Assembly: GCA_028689495.1 (NCBI GenBank)
Contig: JAQTWB010000002.1
Coordinates: 29,747 to 93,746 of the forward strand
Origin: a bacterium
GTDB lineage: Bacteria; Bdellovibrionota_C; UBA2361; SZUA-149; JAQTWB01
Reading direction: 5' to 3'
DNA: 64,000 bases
The notes below the pieces were generated by a model. It was not told the origin of the DNA. It worked only from the letters and a program-made list of their open reading frames with translations, and made no database searches. Below, one piece after another: positions 7,958 to 15,920 of this stretch (positions within the stretch are counted from its first letter, which is position 1; every line of letters starts with the position of its first letter). Position numbers and translations under genes: made by a program.

Positions 7958-10900
7958 TCACCTCTCGCCTTCCGCTGCGTTCAAGACCACAAGCCGGGTT
8001 GCGACGTCATCTTCTGCTATCTTCCACATCTGACTTACGGCATTGCGATAAGCTGAAAGCTGCGACTGATAACGCTGAAAAAGAACTCCCTGGTCTGTCT
8101 CTCCGGAAACCTTGAAATCAAAAACCTCCGCTTTTAGATGCCCGCCAACCCGATAAACAACCAGCCGATCAATAACTCCCCGAACCAGGGAATTGCCTTG
8201 ACGGAGCACCCAGGGCAATTCGCGGAAAAGCTGCGGTTGCTCCCCTGCAAAACCGGAGGCAAGAAAACAGCGGCGCAACTCCGGAGACTTCCAGGCCGAA
8301 AACAGTAGATTGCGAATCTCACCCGAAGAATTCTTAATTGCCAATCGCCACTCAGACGACTGCTCCATCAACGACAATTCCTGGATAACTGTTGATTGCC
8401 ACTCAGTCTCATCTTCGACCCAGGACAATCGTGAAAGCAACAGATGAACCACAGAGCCAAACTCGGTTTCTTGCCTGGCCTCCCCGGAGACAATCCGCGC
8501 CAAGGACACCTTCTCTGAAGAAGCATCAGACGCAGCCTTATGCTGTAGCCCCCTCTGCCGCAGCACAACCGGAGCTGAAAAAACAAATGGCAAAACTGGT
8601 GGCTCTTCGACCAACACCCGCACCTCAGCTGAAAAAGTGTCATACCAACGTGGATCGCCACTGGCATAAATTACTGCCGATCCCTGCCCCTCCTCATTTT
8701 CCACTGCTCCGGAAGCCAGGATCTCCCGAAGAATCCCGGCATAAGTCGTCCCTCTCAAACCAGTGTCAGGAATCAACATATAAAGTGCTTCTGCGGCGCG
8801 AGTTACCCCGACATAAAGAACACTCAAAGAATCAGACAGCTGTTTCTTCCTCGCTTCTTCAACCACATTTTTAAGGCGAGGATCGAGTAACTGCTGCTCC
8901 TTGGTCGGCCGCACAACAACTCTGTCGTAAAAACCGCTGACACTGTCAGCCACGGCTATCAATGCATCTCCTGCTCCCTGCGTCAGTGGTTGGGAAAGTT
9001 CAGGCAGAATAACCGCATCAAACTCAAGGCCCTTGGATTTGTGAATCGTCATCACCCGCACCGACGCCGGTTTCGCGCTCTCGACAGTTGTAGATTCTAT
9101 ATAACGGACAAAATCATCCAGCCGTTCACCCGCCGGCTGCCGCTCGTAAATATAAGCCTTCTCAATCAGACTGGCTGCACGCTGACGATCGTGTGCAGAA
9201 TAAAGCGGACTACCTGAATCATCGCGACTTAAAAGTCGTCGTAGAATAACTGAGGTAGCCCGGCCAATTCCCTGCTCACATATCTGATCCCGTATCTGCT
9301 CCATGAACAAGGAAACCTCCGTACAAGCCGAACCAAGATACAACTCCGACAAAGGTGAAGAGAGAAAATACTGACGCGCGAGGCTGTCGTCGGGATGCTC
9401 TGCCGCCCGAAGAAGGGCAACATATCCTTGCACCAACCTGGAATCCATCAACGATGCCCCACCCTCACCACTTGCTTCAATTGATTCCCCCCCTGCGGGA
9501 GGATTCTGAAAGGCATAAAGAAAACGGTTAATCAGTTTGTTGCGGCGCAACAAAATTGCCACAGAAAGATCCGGATTCTCCCGCAGCAAGGAACGAACCA
9601 AAGATACGGTCTCTGCTACCAGCCCCGCCTCCTTGTCATCACCGCATTGCACCTGACGAAGCTCGACATAACCCGTCGAAGTCTTGGCCGTCTCATGAGT
9701 GATAAAGCCTTTTGTCCACTCAGCGACAACTCTGGCAAAGACATCGTCAGACTCGGCAATTGTGTCAACCTGCGGTAAGCGTGTGAAGATTTCATTCACC
9801 GCAGAAATCACCGCCTGGGAGGAACGATAACTGCGCTGCATGTCAACAGAGTGCAGATACGGCCAGAGGTCACACACTTCATCAAACAACCGGGACTCTC
9901 CTCCCCTCCAGCCATAGATCGCCTGCTTAACATCACCGACACAAAAAAATGAATGCGACTTGTCAGCGTGAGCGACTGTTTCCTCCACTAATGGCCTCAA
10001 CACCCGCCATTGCTCGCTCGAAGTATCCTGAAATTCATCAAAAAGTACATGCCGAGCCTGAGCATCGAGCCGATAATAAACCTCCGGCATGCTCTGCATT
10101 ATATCCTTGCTGGATATCAAGCGCCCAACGTCACTAAAACGCACGGCAGCGTTTCTGCGCAAGGCCCTGTCCAGCATCAGACAATATGCACTGAGAAAAT
10201 CTCTCATCGATTGTGTGGATGTAACAAGTCGCGAAAGAAGGACTGCTCGAGCCTGTTCGACAAACGGCAGCAGCACCGCGAGCACTTCTTCATTTATCTC
10301 CTGCTTCGAGTAGCTATCTTTTCCTTCCAGCATTGCCCGGACAAACCCGTGCCGACAGAAAGCCTCCCAGTTTGCCTCTTTGACGATGGCCTGCAGCTGA
10401 TCAAACGCCTTGCGCCAGAGAGCATTCTCACTGCCGTTTTTGTTTCTCGGCAATGGAATTCGCAGCAGCGCTTCATAACACTCGGTCGAACTGCTCTCTG
10501 ACAAAAGGTTCACCGGTGCTTTATACCAATTCCAGGCCGAAGGCCTACTAGCCGAAAACACCTCGCAAAATCTCGAGATATCACCGAGCAACTTCCTGAC
10601 AACCATTGCCGAAGCTTCTCCCGGAAACAACAAACGAAGAAAATCAGCGCGAGTGCCCTCATCAAGCTGGCCAAACAATGAACTCAAGACCTCACTGTGC
10701 AAACGCTGCTCCAACAATGGGTCGAGCAGTGACCAGCCGGGAGGCAATTCAAGCTCAAGTGAAAAACTCCGCGCAATCGATGCAAAAAGCCCATCAATCG
10801 TCACCACAGAGAAGCGATGCTGGGTATCAACAACACGTGCCAGCAAACGCTGAAAATCTTCCTTCGACAACCCTCGACGGAATATTTCATTGCCAAGCCG

Positions 10901-11119
10901 CTCAGCGGCCACGTCTGAAAGCGCCGCATCTGCCAGCCGTCGATAAACCCGATCGCGAATCTCTCCGGCAGCCTTCCTGGTAAAAGTCGTTGCCAGACAC
11001 CTTTCGGGCGACTCTCCATCGACAAGAAGACGAATCAGGCGATTACTCAGCTGCCATGTTTTTCCAGTCCCAGCACTGGCGCGAATCAGGAGATGAATAT
11101 TCTGTTCAAGCGTTGACAC
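7958..11119 (-). CDS. addA: AddA-like UvrD/RecB-family helicase-nuclease
   Basis: This is the motor and nuclease subunit of a double-strand break resection complex. Walker A is ASAGTGKTWQ near residue 15. Other superfamily 1 motifs include FDEFQDTS (motif II), VGDVKQAIYGWRGG (motif III) and VLYVGVTRAAEALY (motif VI). The C-terminus carries a RecB-type nuclease core with RGVIDRL and VFDFKV (Asp and Lys of the DxK motif). The start is set at a GTG at 11119, because AAGGAGG lies just upstream. It overlaps the end of the addB-like gene by 14 bases, so translation is probably coupled. At about 1053 residues it is a little shorter than typical AddA. A plain RecB-like name is the alternative. Confidence 0.88.
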   Translation of the reverse strand: MSTLEQNIHLLIRASAGTGKTWQLSNRLIRLLVDGESPERCLATTFTRKAAGEIRDRVYRRLADAALSDVAAERLGNEIFRRGLSKEDFQRLLARVVDTQHRFSVVTIDGLFASIARSFSLELELPPGWSLLDPLLEQRLHSEVLSSLFGQLDEGTRADFLRLLFPGEASAMVVRKLLGDISRFCEVFSASRPSAWNWYKAPVNLLSESSSTECYEALLRIPLPRNKNGSENALWRKAFDQLQAIVKEANWEAFCRHGFVRAMLEGKDSYSKQEINEEVLAVLLPFVEQARAVLLSRLVTSTQSMRDFLSAYCLMLDRALRRNAAVRFSDVGRLISSKDIMQSMPEVYYRLDAQARHVLFDEFQDTSSEQWRVLRPLVEETVAHADKSHSFFCVGDVKQAIYGWRGGESRLFDEVCDLWPYLHSVDMQRSYRSSQAVISAVNEIFTRLPQVDTIAESDDVFARVVAEWTKGFITHETAKTSTGYVELRQVQCGDDKEAGLVAETVSLVRSLLRENPDLSVAILLRRNKLINRFLYAFQNPPAGGESIEASGEGGASLMDSRLVQGYVALLRAAEHPDDSLARQYFLSSPLSELYLGSACTEVSLFMEQIRDQICEQGIGRATSVILRRLLSRDDSGSPLYSAHDRQRAASLIEKAYIYERQPAGERLDDFVRYIESTTVESAKPASVRVMTIHKSKGLEFDAVILPELSQPLTQGAGDALIAVADSVSGFYDRVVVRPTKEQQLLDPRLKNVVEEARKKQLSDSLSVLYVGVTRAAEALYMLIPDTGLRGTTYAGILREILASGAVENEEGQGSAVIYASGDPRWYDTFSAEVRVLVEEPPVLPFVFSAPVVLRQRGLQHKAASDASSEKVSLARIVSGEARQETEFGSVVHLLLSRLSWVEDETEWQSTVIQELSLMEQSSEWRLAIKNSSGEIRNLLFSAWKSPELRRCFLASGFAGEQPQLFRELPWVLRQGNSLVRGVIDRLVVYRVGGHLKAEVFDFKVSGETDQGVLFQRYQSQLSAYRNAVSQMWKIAEDDVATRLVVLNAAEGER

Positions 11120-14003
11120 TTGCTTCACCCTCCTTATCAACCTCTGTCACAGACGCTTCCTCGACGATGCCTTTGCCATAAAAAAATGACATCCGTCCAT
11201 ATAGAACAGTGGTGGGTGAGGGAGGCCAGAACTCTCCACGCAGGATTTTGGCACCGACCGTCCTGGCAAGCTCCAGGGCTTCAAGTAATTCATCTTCACT
11301 CCACTCCGCCCGAACAAGTTTAATGCCTTCCTCCGCACCTGGGATGGAGAGCAACCCAAGCCCTGCATCAAAACCTGTCGTCCGGGCATAATGCCAATAG
11401 AGCGGAAGCTGCAGGTCCTTCCATTGAAGAGAACTCCCGCTTTCAGATTTTTTCCTCCTGACCGCATCAAGGGGAGAAACTGCTTTGTCGCCAATTTTGT
11501 AATCGATGATCAAACGCTCACCACTTCGCAAATTACGATCGATCCGGTCAATGCGACCGCGAACCTGCAGTGCTCCGGCATCGGTATCAAGAATACAGCC
11601 GGCATTGCGAAACTCATGCTCCACCTGCTCAATCACCCAGCCGTCCTGCTGCCACTCGACCTGCCAGTTGGCAAACCAGTGCAAGCGCCGCACAAGCTGC
11701 TCAACCTGGAGATAAACCCCCGGCTCAACATGACGGCCAAAACGCTTTTCCACAAGTTCTCGCAGATAACTCACAAGACAGACTGACAACCACTGAGTAT
11801 TGGCTGTATCCTTTGCGGATAACTGCGGTAGAATCGCCAAAACTTCGTGCGCCAGGGTACCAAACGCGGCAAGGTCGAGCTCCTTTGCCCCTTCCCTTGA
11901 TTCTTCCAGCCGCAAAACATGGCGCAAATAAAATTTGTATGGGCAATCAAGGTAATCGCGAAAAGCCGTTACCGACACCACAGCAGGTCCTTGTTCCACC
12001 TCCGGCTTGCAGGGCTGCCAGTGGTATGAAGACTGCGCCCGAACGAGAGACTCGTCTGGACAAGGTTCAATTTGCCATGGCACCCGTAGCGAAGAATCGG
12101 CGGAGAACATCCGCACCCGCTCCGAGGTCTCCTGATCGGTCTCGCCCCGCACAATAATCCGCCCGGGCAGCAGCGGGTCACCGGCAATCGACTGTTTTGC
12201 TGCAATGAAATAAACATCACGGCTAAAACTAAGGGCAGTGGCAATATATACGTCCCGCGCCAAACGAGAGTCGTTGTCAGTCATTCCCGCCAACCGTCGT
12301 ATGCTGTCCGGAAAAAATTCGTCACTGCTCAGTGACTCAGGCACCTTTCCTTCATTCACCCCGGTCACAACAAGACGCGGATTGTCATCAAGAAGAAGCT
12401 CAAGCCAACCGAGGATTTCGATTGCCTCAATATCCGCTTCGGGTGGCAAGATGGCCATAGAAGCTTCGCCAAGCAAAAGTCCGAGCACCTGAAAACCATT
12501 AAAAGCTATATTTTCCGTGCAATTTGCCGCAACCGGAACTTCCCGATCTGGCAAACTCTGACCGAAGTGAAATATCGCACTCAGGGAATTTTCCAAAGCC
12601 TCAAGATAAGCAATTGTCTGCCTGCCGAGCACAGAAGACGTCTCAACCTGACTTTCCCCGAGAGCACGACAAAGAAAGCTTCTCACATCAGCCTCCCAAA
12701 GCGACAGCGGCCGTGAACTTGAAAGCCCCTGACATAAATCATCAACTCGTCGTACAAGTCGCCTGACAAATGGAAAGTCCGAAGGAATACCATGCAGCAA
12801 CATCGGCAAGAGTCGCTCGGAGAACTTGTCCGTCTCGGAAATCAATTGTCCTCGAGCAACAGACCCTCCTTCCTCCGCCTCAAGCAATGCCGCGACAAAA
12901 GGACTTCTGACTAGGCGCGAAAAGTCCTGATAAAGTCTCTGCTCGGCAAAACGCAGCAAGCAAGAAAAAAACTTGTGAATTTCCACCCCGGCAAGTGGCT
13001 TTCCACGGGCGATACGAAATGCTACCTCACGCTCAGTCAGCATCTCGGCCAGATAGAACTCCACTTCATCGTCACAAATGGCAATCGCACATTCGTCAGC
13101 CCGGCAATTTCGAGCCCAATCGGCAATCAACTTCACTGCCACCGCCGCTTCGGACGCCGGGTCCTGTACAGCGATAATTCGCTCCCGAGATAATGGCACC
13201 GCACGATCAATCCAGCTTTCAGAAACAAGACAACCAAGGTCATCAAAAACGGATGCACAACTCTGCGGTGCAAAGACAAAACTGCGCAAGTTCACAGCGG
13301 CAGTTTCAAGACTGCGCCTCAACAATCGTCTGGTAATTTCCGGCATGTCGATTGTCGCAAGCAAAAAAATTTCCTGCGGCGGACGAACTTCAGCTTCAGT
13401 GACCGATACTTCTCTCTCTAGAAAAGTGATTCGCTCGTGGTGAATATCACTGCGACCAATCTGTTCGAGCTCTTGCCTCATCCGCTCGGATAACACAGAA
13501 AGCACCTCCCAGCGCACGTCCTCTGCCCGATCGCAGTTTTCCCTGATAAGCTCGGCGACATCTGAAAAACGAAGTCCGGCCCCACTAACTTCCGCATAAA
13601 GACGCTCGGCCATTGCGGCATAACGCGGCAGAGCCGCGGCATCTATCTTGCCCCCTTCTCCTCCTCCCCAGATGCCCGCACAATCCTCGAAGTCAAGCGC
13701 GGCAATCCAGGCCATACGTCTTTCAAGCTGATTGGCCGCGGGGAACTGATGTCGCCCTTCAAGGATAATTTCAGGAAGTTCTCCGACAGAAATTATTCGC
13801 GGCGGCAAAAGGCGCAGACCTTTTTCAGAGGCAATTTTAGTGAGTATTTCAAGCAGTCTTCTCCCGGCTCGACTGGTTGAGAGCACCAGCTTCAGACCCG
13901 AAAGATCGAACTCGTCTTCCCGGGTGTAATTGACAAACAACCAGGATGCTACCTGAGGCAAAAATGGGTTGTCCCAGTTAATGAAAACTCTTTGCGGCTG
14001 CAT
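11106..14003 (-). CDS. addB: AddB-like PD-(D/E)XK nuclease subunit
   Basis: The partner of the AddA-like protein encoded next to it. The N-terminal two thirds resemble an inactive helicase. The C-terminal third has SVTAFRDYLDCPYKFYLRHV, the usual entry to the nuclease domain of AddB, then GRIDRIDR and LIIDYKIG (Asp and Lys of the nuclease core), and QLPLYWHY. The complete four-cysteine iron-sulphur staple of classical AddB is not obvious, with one Cys at DCPYKF. ATG at 14003 has only a weak ribosome site. The gene is first in the two-gene operon. Its upstream side is the 210 bp multi-hairpin element. Confidence 0.85.
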   Translation of the reverse strand: MQPQRVFINWDNPFLPQVASWLFVNYTREDEFDLSGLKLVLSTSRAGRRLLEILTKIASEKGLRLLPPRIISVGELPEIILEGRHQFPAANQLERRMAWIAALDFEDCAGIWGGGEGGKIDAAALPRYAAMAERLYAEVSGAGLRFSDVAELIRENCDRAEDVRWEVLSVLSERMRQELEQIGRSDIHHERITFLEREVSVTEAEVRPPQEIFLLATIDMPEITRRLLRRSLETAAVNLRSFVFAPQSCASVFDDLGCLVSESWIDRAVPLSRERIIAVQDPASEAAVAVKLIADWARNCRADECAIAICDDEVEFYLAEMLTEREVAFRIARGKPLAGVEIHKFFSCLLRFAEQRLYQDFSRLVRSPFVAALLEAEEGGSVARGQLISETDKFSERLLPMLLHGIPSDFPFVRRLVRRVDDLCQGLSSSRPLSLWEADVRSFLCRALGESQVETSSVLGRQTIAYLEALENSLSAIFHFGQSLPDREVPVAANCTENIAFNGFQVLGLLLGEASMAILPPEADIEAIEILGWLELLLDDNPRLVVTGVNEGKVPESLSSDEFFPDSIRRLAGMTDNDSRLARDVYIATALSFSRDVYFIAAKQSIAGDPLLPGRIIVRGETDQETSERVRMFSADSSLRVPWQIEPCPDESLVRAQSSYHWQPCKPEVEQGPAVVSVTAFRDYLDCPYKFYLRHVLRLEESREGAKELDLAAFGTLAHEVLAILPQLSAKDTANTQWLSVCLVSYLRELVEKRFGRHVEPGVYLQVEQLVRRLHWFANWQVEWQQDGWVIEQVEHEFRNAGCILDTDAGALQVRGRIDRIDRNLRSGERLIIDYKIGDKAVSPLDAVRRKKSESGSSLQWKDLQLPLYWHYARTTGFDAGLGLLSIPGAEEGIKLVRAEWSEDELLEALELARTVGAKILRGEFWPPSPTTVLYGRMSFFYGKGIVEEASVTEVDKEGEASVNA

Positions 14004-14023
14004 TTTAATGAATATTCCTAAAC

Positions 14024-14233
14024 GGGGAGTATTGCGAAATTAGCATTTCGCCAGGATTGACTTCCGTCAATCCACTTTTTCGTATCGGAGATACGAAAAA
14101 GTCTCCCCTCCATTAGTTTTTCTTTTGTAGGGCCAAAATGGCCCTACATTTCCTGCGCTTAATATTCTTTTTAGCGCGCAGGCATCCAGCCTGCGCTGTC
14201 TGCACTTAGGGTGTGTTTTTCAACAAACCCTAA
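14024..14233. repeat. Multi-hairpin element, copy 1
   Basis: This 210-base stretch between addB and the TRL genes is a chain of hairpins. An outer stem (GGGGAG 14024-14029 with CTCCCC 14103-14108) encloses three hairpins: GCGAAAT/ATTTCGC (14034-14051), GGATTGAC/GTCAATCC (14054-14073) and a perfect 13 bp stem at 14074-14102. Three more follow: TGTAGGGCCA/TGGCCCTACA (14126-14148), GCGCAGGC/GCCTGCGC (14176-14196) and 14206-14233. CCTGCGC at 14152 can alternatively pair with GCGCAGG at 14176. An inverted second copy is at 20720-20931. No ORF fits. Confidence 0.85.
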
Positions 14234-14414
14234 AGTTACTTACCTTCCCAACTCATAGCATGACATTATAGAAGCAAGCGACAACCTTCCAGCCAAAGAA
14301 AGTTTTTCTGGTGCCAGGTCACGAAATGTATAATCATTGGCACCAATCGTCGATAACTCCCGATCGGGGGTTGCTAAATCTTTTTCATCAGCAAACATCA
14401 TTACGGTTATTACC

Positions 14415-14723
14415 ATGAAAAAATCACTTCTTATTGCCCCCATCCTCCTGCTCTCCGCCTGCGCAACTCCATTACCTGGAGTCGGACCTGGCGCAATCTT
14501 TACAGAGACAACTGAAGCGGTATCGGCAAATAACAATATCCCTTCCACCCGACGTGGAGAAGCGTGCGCAACAAACATTCTCGGTATCGTATCGACTGGA
14601 GACAGCACAGTAGACACCGCCAAGCGACAAGGGGGAATTACACGCGTTTCTTCAATCGACAGAAGTTTCTATTCTATCCTCGGTGTATACGCCAAGGCCT
14701 GCACTATCATCTCTGGCAACTAG
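14415..14723 (+). CDS. TRL-family lipoprotein, copy 1
   Basis: A small lipoprotein of 102 residues with lipobox LLSAC at residue 15. The mature part has GEACATNILGIVSTGDSTVD and then AKRQGGITRVSSIDRSFYS, the pattern of TRL-like proteins. The function of that family is unknown. The start is the ATG before KKSLLIAP at 14415; an in-frame ATG at 14337 would add a tail incompatible with a signal peptide. A paralogue follows directly. A Cys pair (GEACAT, AKACTI) could form a disulphide in the periplasm. Confidence 0.8.
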   Translation: MKKSLLIAPILLLSACATPLPGVGPGAIFTETTEAVSANNNIPSTRRGEACATNILGIVSTGDSTVDTAKRQGGITRVSSIDRSFYSILGVYAKACTIISGN

Positions 14724-14738
14724 CTCCAGGTGCACAAC

Positions 14739-15059
14739 ATGAATAAAATAGTTATCTTTTCGGGCCTCGCTGCATTCTTCTTGCTCACCGGTTGCGCTTC
14801 TGGACTGCCTGAATCAGGTCCAGCGATCGTGGAGCTCGTCAAAGAAGGCATGCCAAGCCCCGATGGTCCAACAAATCGTCAGGGAGAAGCCTGTAACATG
14901 AGCGTTCTCGGACTCGTTGCTGTTGGTGATGCCAGTGTTGATGCCGCCAAAAGAAATGCTGGTATAACCAATGTCACATCCCTGGAACGTGATATTTTTG
15001 GCATTAACTTCTACTTCATCAAGTTTGCCAAGAGCTGCACCATTGTCAGGGGAACCTGA
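14739..15059 (+). CDS. TRL-family lipoprotein, copy 2
   Basis: A paralogue of the preceding gene, 15 bases downstream and in the same operon. It has lipobox LLTGC and a mature part with GEACNMSVLGLVAVGDASVD, AKRNAGITNVTSLERD and KSCTIVRG, aligning along its whole length with copy 1. Both cysteines are kept. The ATG at 14739 has AGGTG upstream; an ATG at 14730 is less likely. The two copies have diverged clearly, so this is an old tandem duplication rather than a recent one. Confidence 0.8.
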   Translation: MNKIVIFSGLAAFFLLTGCASGLPESGPAIVELVKEGMPSPDGPTNRQGEACNMSVLGLVAVGDASVDAAKRNAGITNVTSLERDIFGINFYFIKFAKSCTIVRGT

Positions 15060-15142
15060 GATATCTGTGCGAGGTTTAACCAGATAGGGTAGTCTCGGAC
15101 AATAATACAGTACAAGCAAAGAAGTTAAGTCACTCCAAACAT

Positions 15143-15174
15143 AAGCGCACCCATGAATTATGGGTGCGCTTTAC
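15143..15174 (+). terminator. Hairpin terminator after the TRL pair
   Basis: AAGCGCACCCA, loop of 7, TGGGTGCGCTT forms an 11 bp perfect stem followed by a short T-rich end. It fits a terminator for the two lipoprotein genes, with a weak T-run. Confidence 0.65.
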
Positions 15175-15341
15175 CCCTCCATTACGCCTGCACTTTCCCC
15201 TTTCATTTCCCCCTCCGATATGATTATCTTCCAGTCCTGCGGCCGCCATACATGCGGTCTCGTATGCACAATGGTCGACGATGACACAATGATAATTATA
15301 ATCCAACGTGCCATCTTCGACTCAACCCTTGAGGAGATCTT

Positions 15342-15824
15342 ATGAAAAAGTTGTTAATTGCTTCTGCGGTTTTCATTCTTCCTGCCATCGCCAGCGCCCA
15401 GAATGTTGGTCGTTGCGGATGGGGCTCAAAACTGTTTGACGGACAGCGCGGCATTGCTCCACAGGTTCTCGCCGTCACAACCAACGGCACAAGCGGAAAC
15501 CAGACTTTCGGAATTTCTTCCGGAACATCTGGCTGTACTCAAGACGGTGTAGTGCGCACCAACTGGAGAACCGCAATGTTTGTCGGCTCCAACATGAACA
15601 AGCTAGCTCGTGACATGTCAGCCGGCCAGGGCGAAACAATGGAATCTCTCGCCAGCCTGCTTGAAATCAAGGACGCTGACAAAGCGACTTTCTTTTCTGT
15701 AAGCCGCGAAAACTTTGCTTCTATCTTCAGCAGCCCATCGGCAAGCTCTGAAGAAGTACTCGCAGCATTGCGCGTCACCATGGAAGCAAACAGCGACCTG
15801 GCAAAATATTCGGCGAACCTGTAA
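15342..15824 (+). CDS. DUF3015 family periplasmic protein
   Basis: A signal peptide (MKKLLIASAVFILPAIASA, cleaved before QNVGRCG) precedes a mature domain with GRCGWGSKLFDGQRG, typical of DUF3015 proteins. These are small exported proteins of unknown function found in several Gram-negative groups. The first Cys and a second one in SGCTQDG could pair. Ribosome site GAGGAG lies 6 bases before the ATG, so the start is firm. The family has been noted mainly by sequence; no enzymatic residues can be pointed to. Confidence 0.85.
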   Translation: MKKLLIASAVFILPAIASAQNVGRCGWGSKLFDGQRGIAPQVLAVTTNGTSGNQTFGISSGTSGCTQDGVVRTNWRTAMFVGSNMNKLARDMSAGQGETMESLASLLEIKDADKATFFSVSRENFASIFSSPSASSEEVLAALRVTMEANSDLAKYSANL

Positions 15825-15845
15825 AGCAAATAGCACCGAATAACT

Positions 15846-15871
15846 CAGGGGCAGGCAATTGCCTGCCCCTG
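15846..15871. terminator. Perfect 26 bp palindrome, possible terminator
   Basis: CAGGGGCAGGCAA joined to its exact complement forms a loop-less palindrome 21 bases after the DUF3015 stop. No T-run follows, so it may instead be a repeat unit or binding site. Its GGGCAGGCAA core is shared with the terminators at 6337 and 7926. Confidence 0.55.
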
Positions 15872-15920
15872 AACATAGCGGCCAAAACCCCTCCTGGAAC
15901 ATTTCCCTGAATCAGTTGTC

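Noticed and set aside
8392..8874. Plus-strand open frame of 160 codons opposite the AddA-like gene
   Set aside because: It is the antisense shadow of a well-supported coding frame with helicase motifs; its composition (Pro, Gln, Ser rich) fits a shadow.
11570..12157. Plus-strand open frame of 195 codons opposite the AddB-like gene
   Set aside because: Antisense shadow. The minus-strand frame holds the nuclease motifs.
14024..14233. tRNA-like gene in the four-way junction of the multi-hairpin element
   Set aside because: Stem lengths and loops do not match a tRNA: no T-loop TTCGANT, and the third stem is 13 bp with a 3-base loop.
15160..15345. Short plus-strand frame before DUF3015
   Set aside because: Overlaps the ribosome site of the DUF3015 gene and has no start signal.
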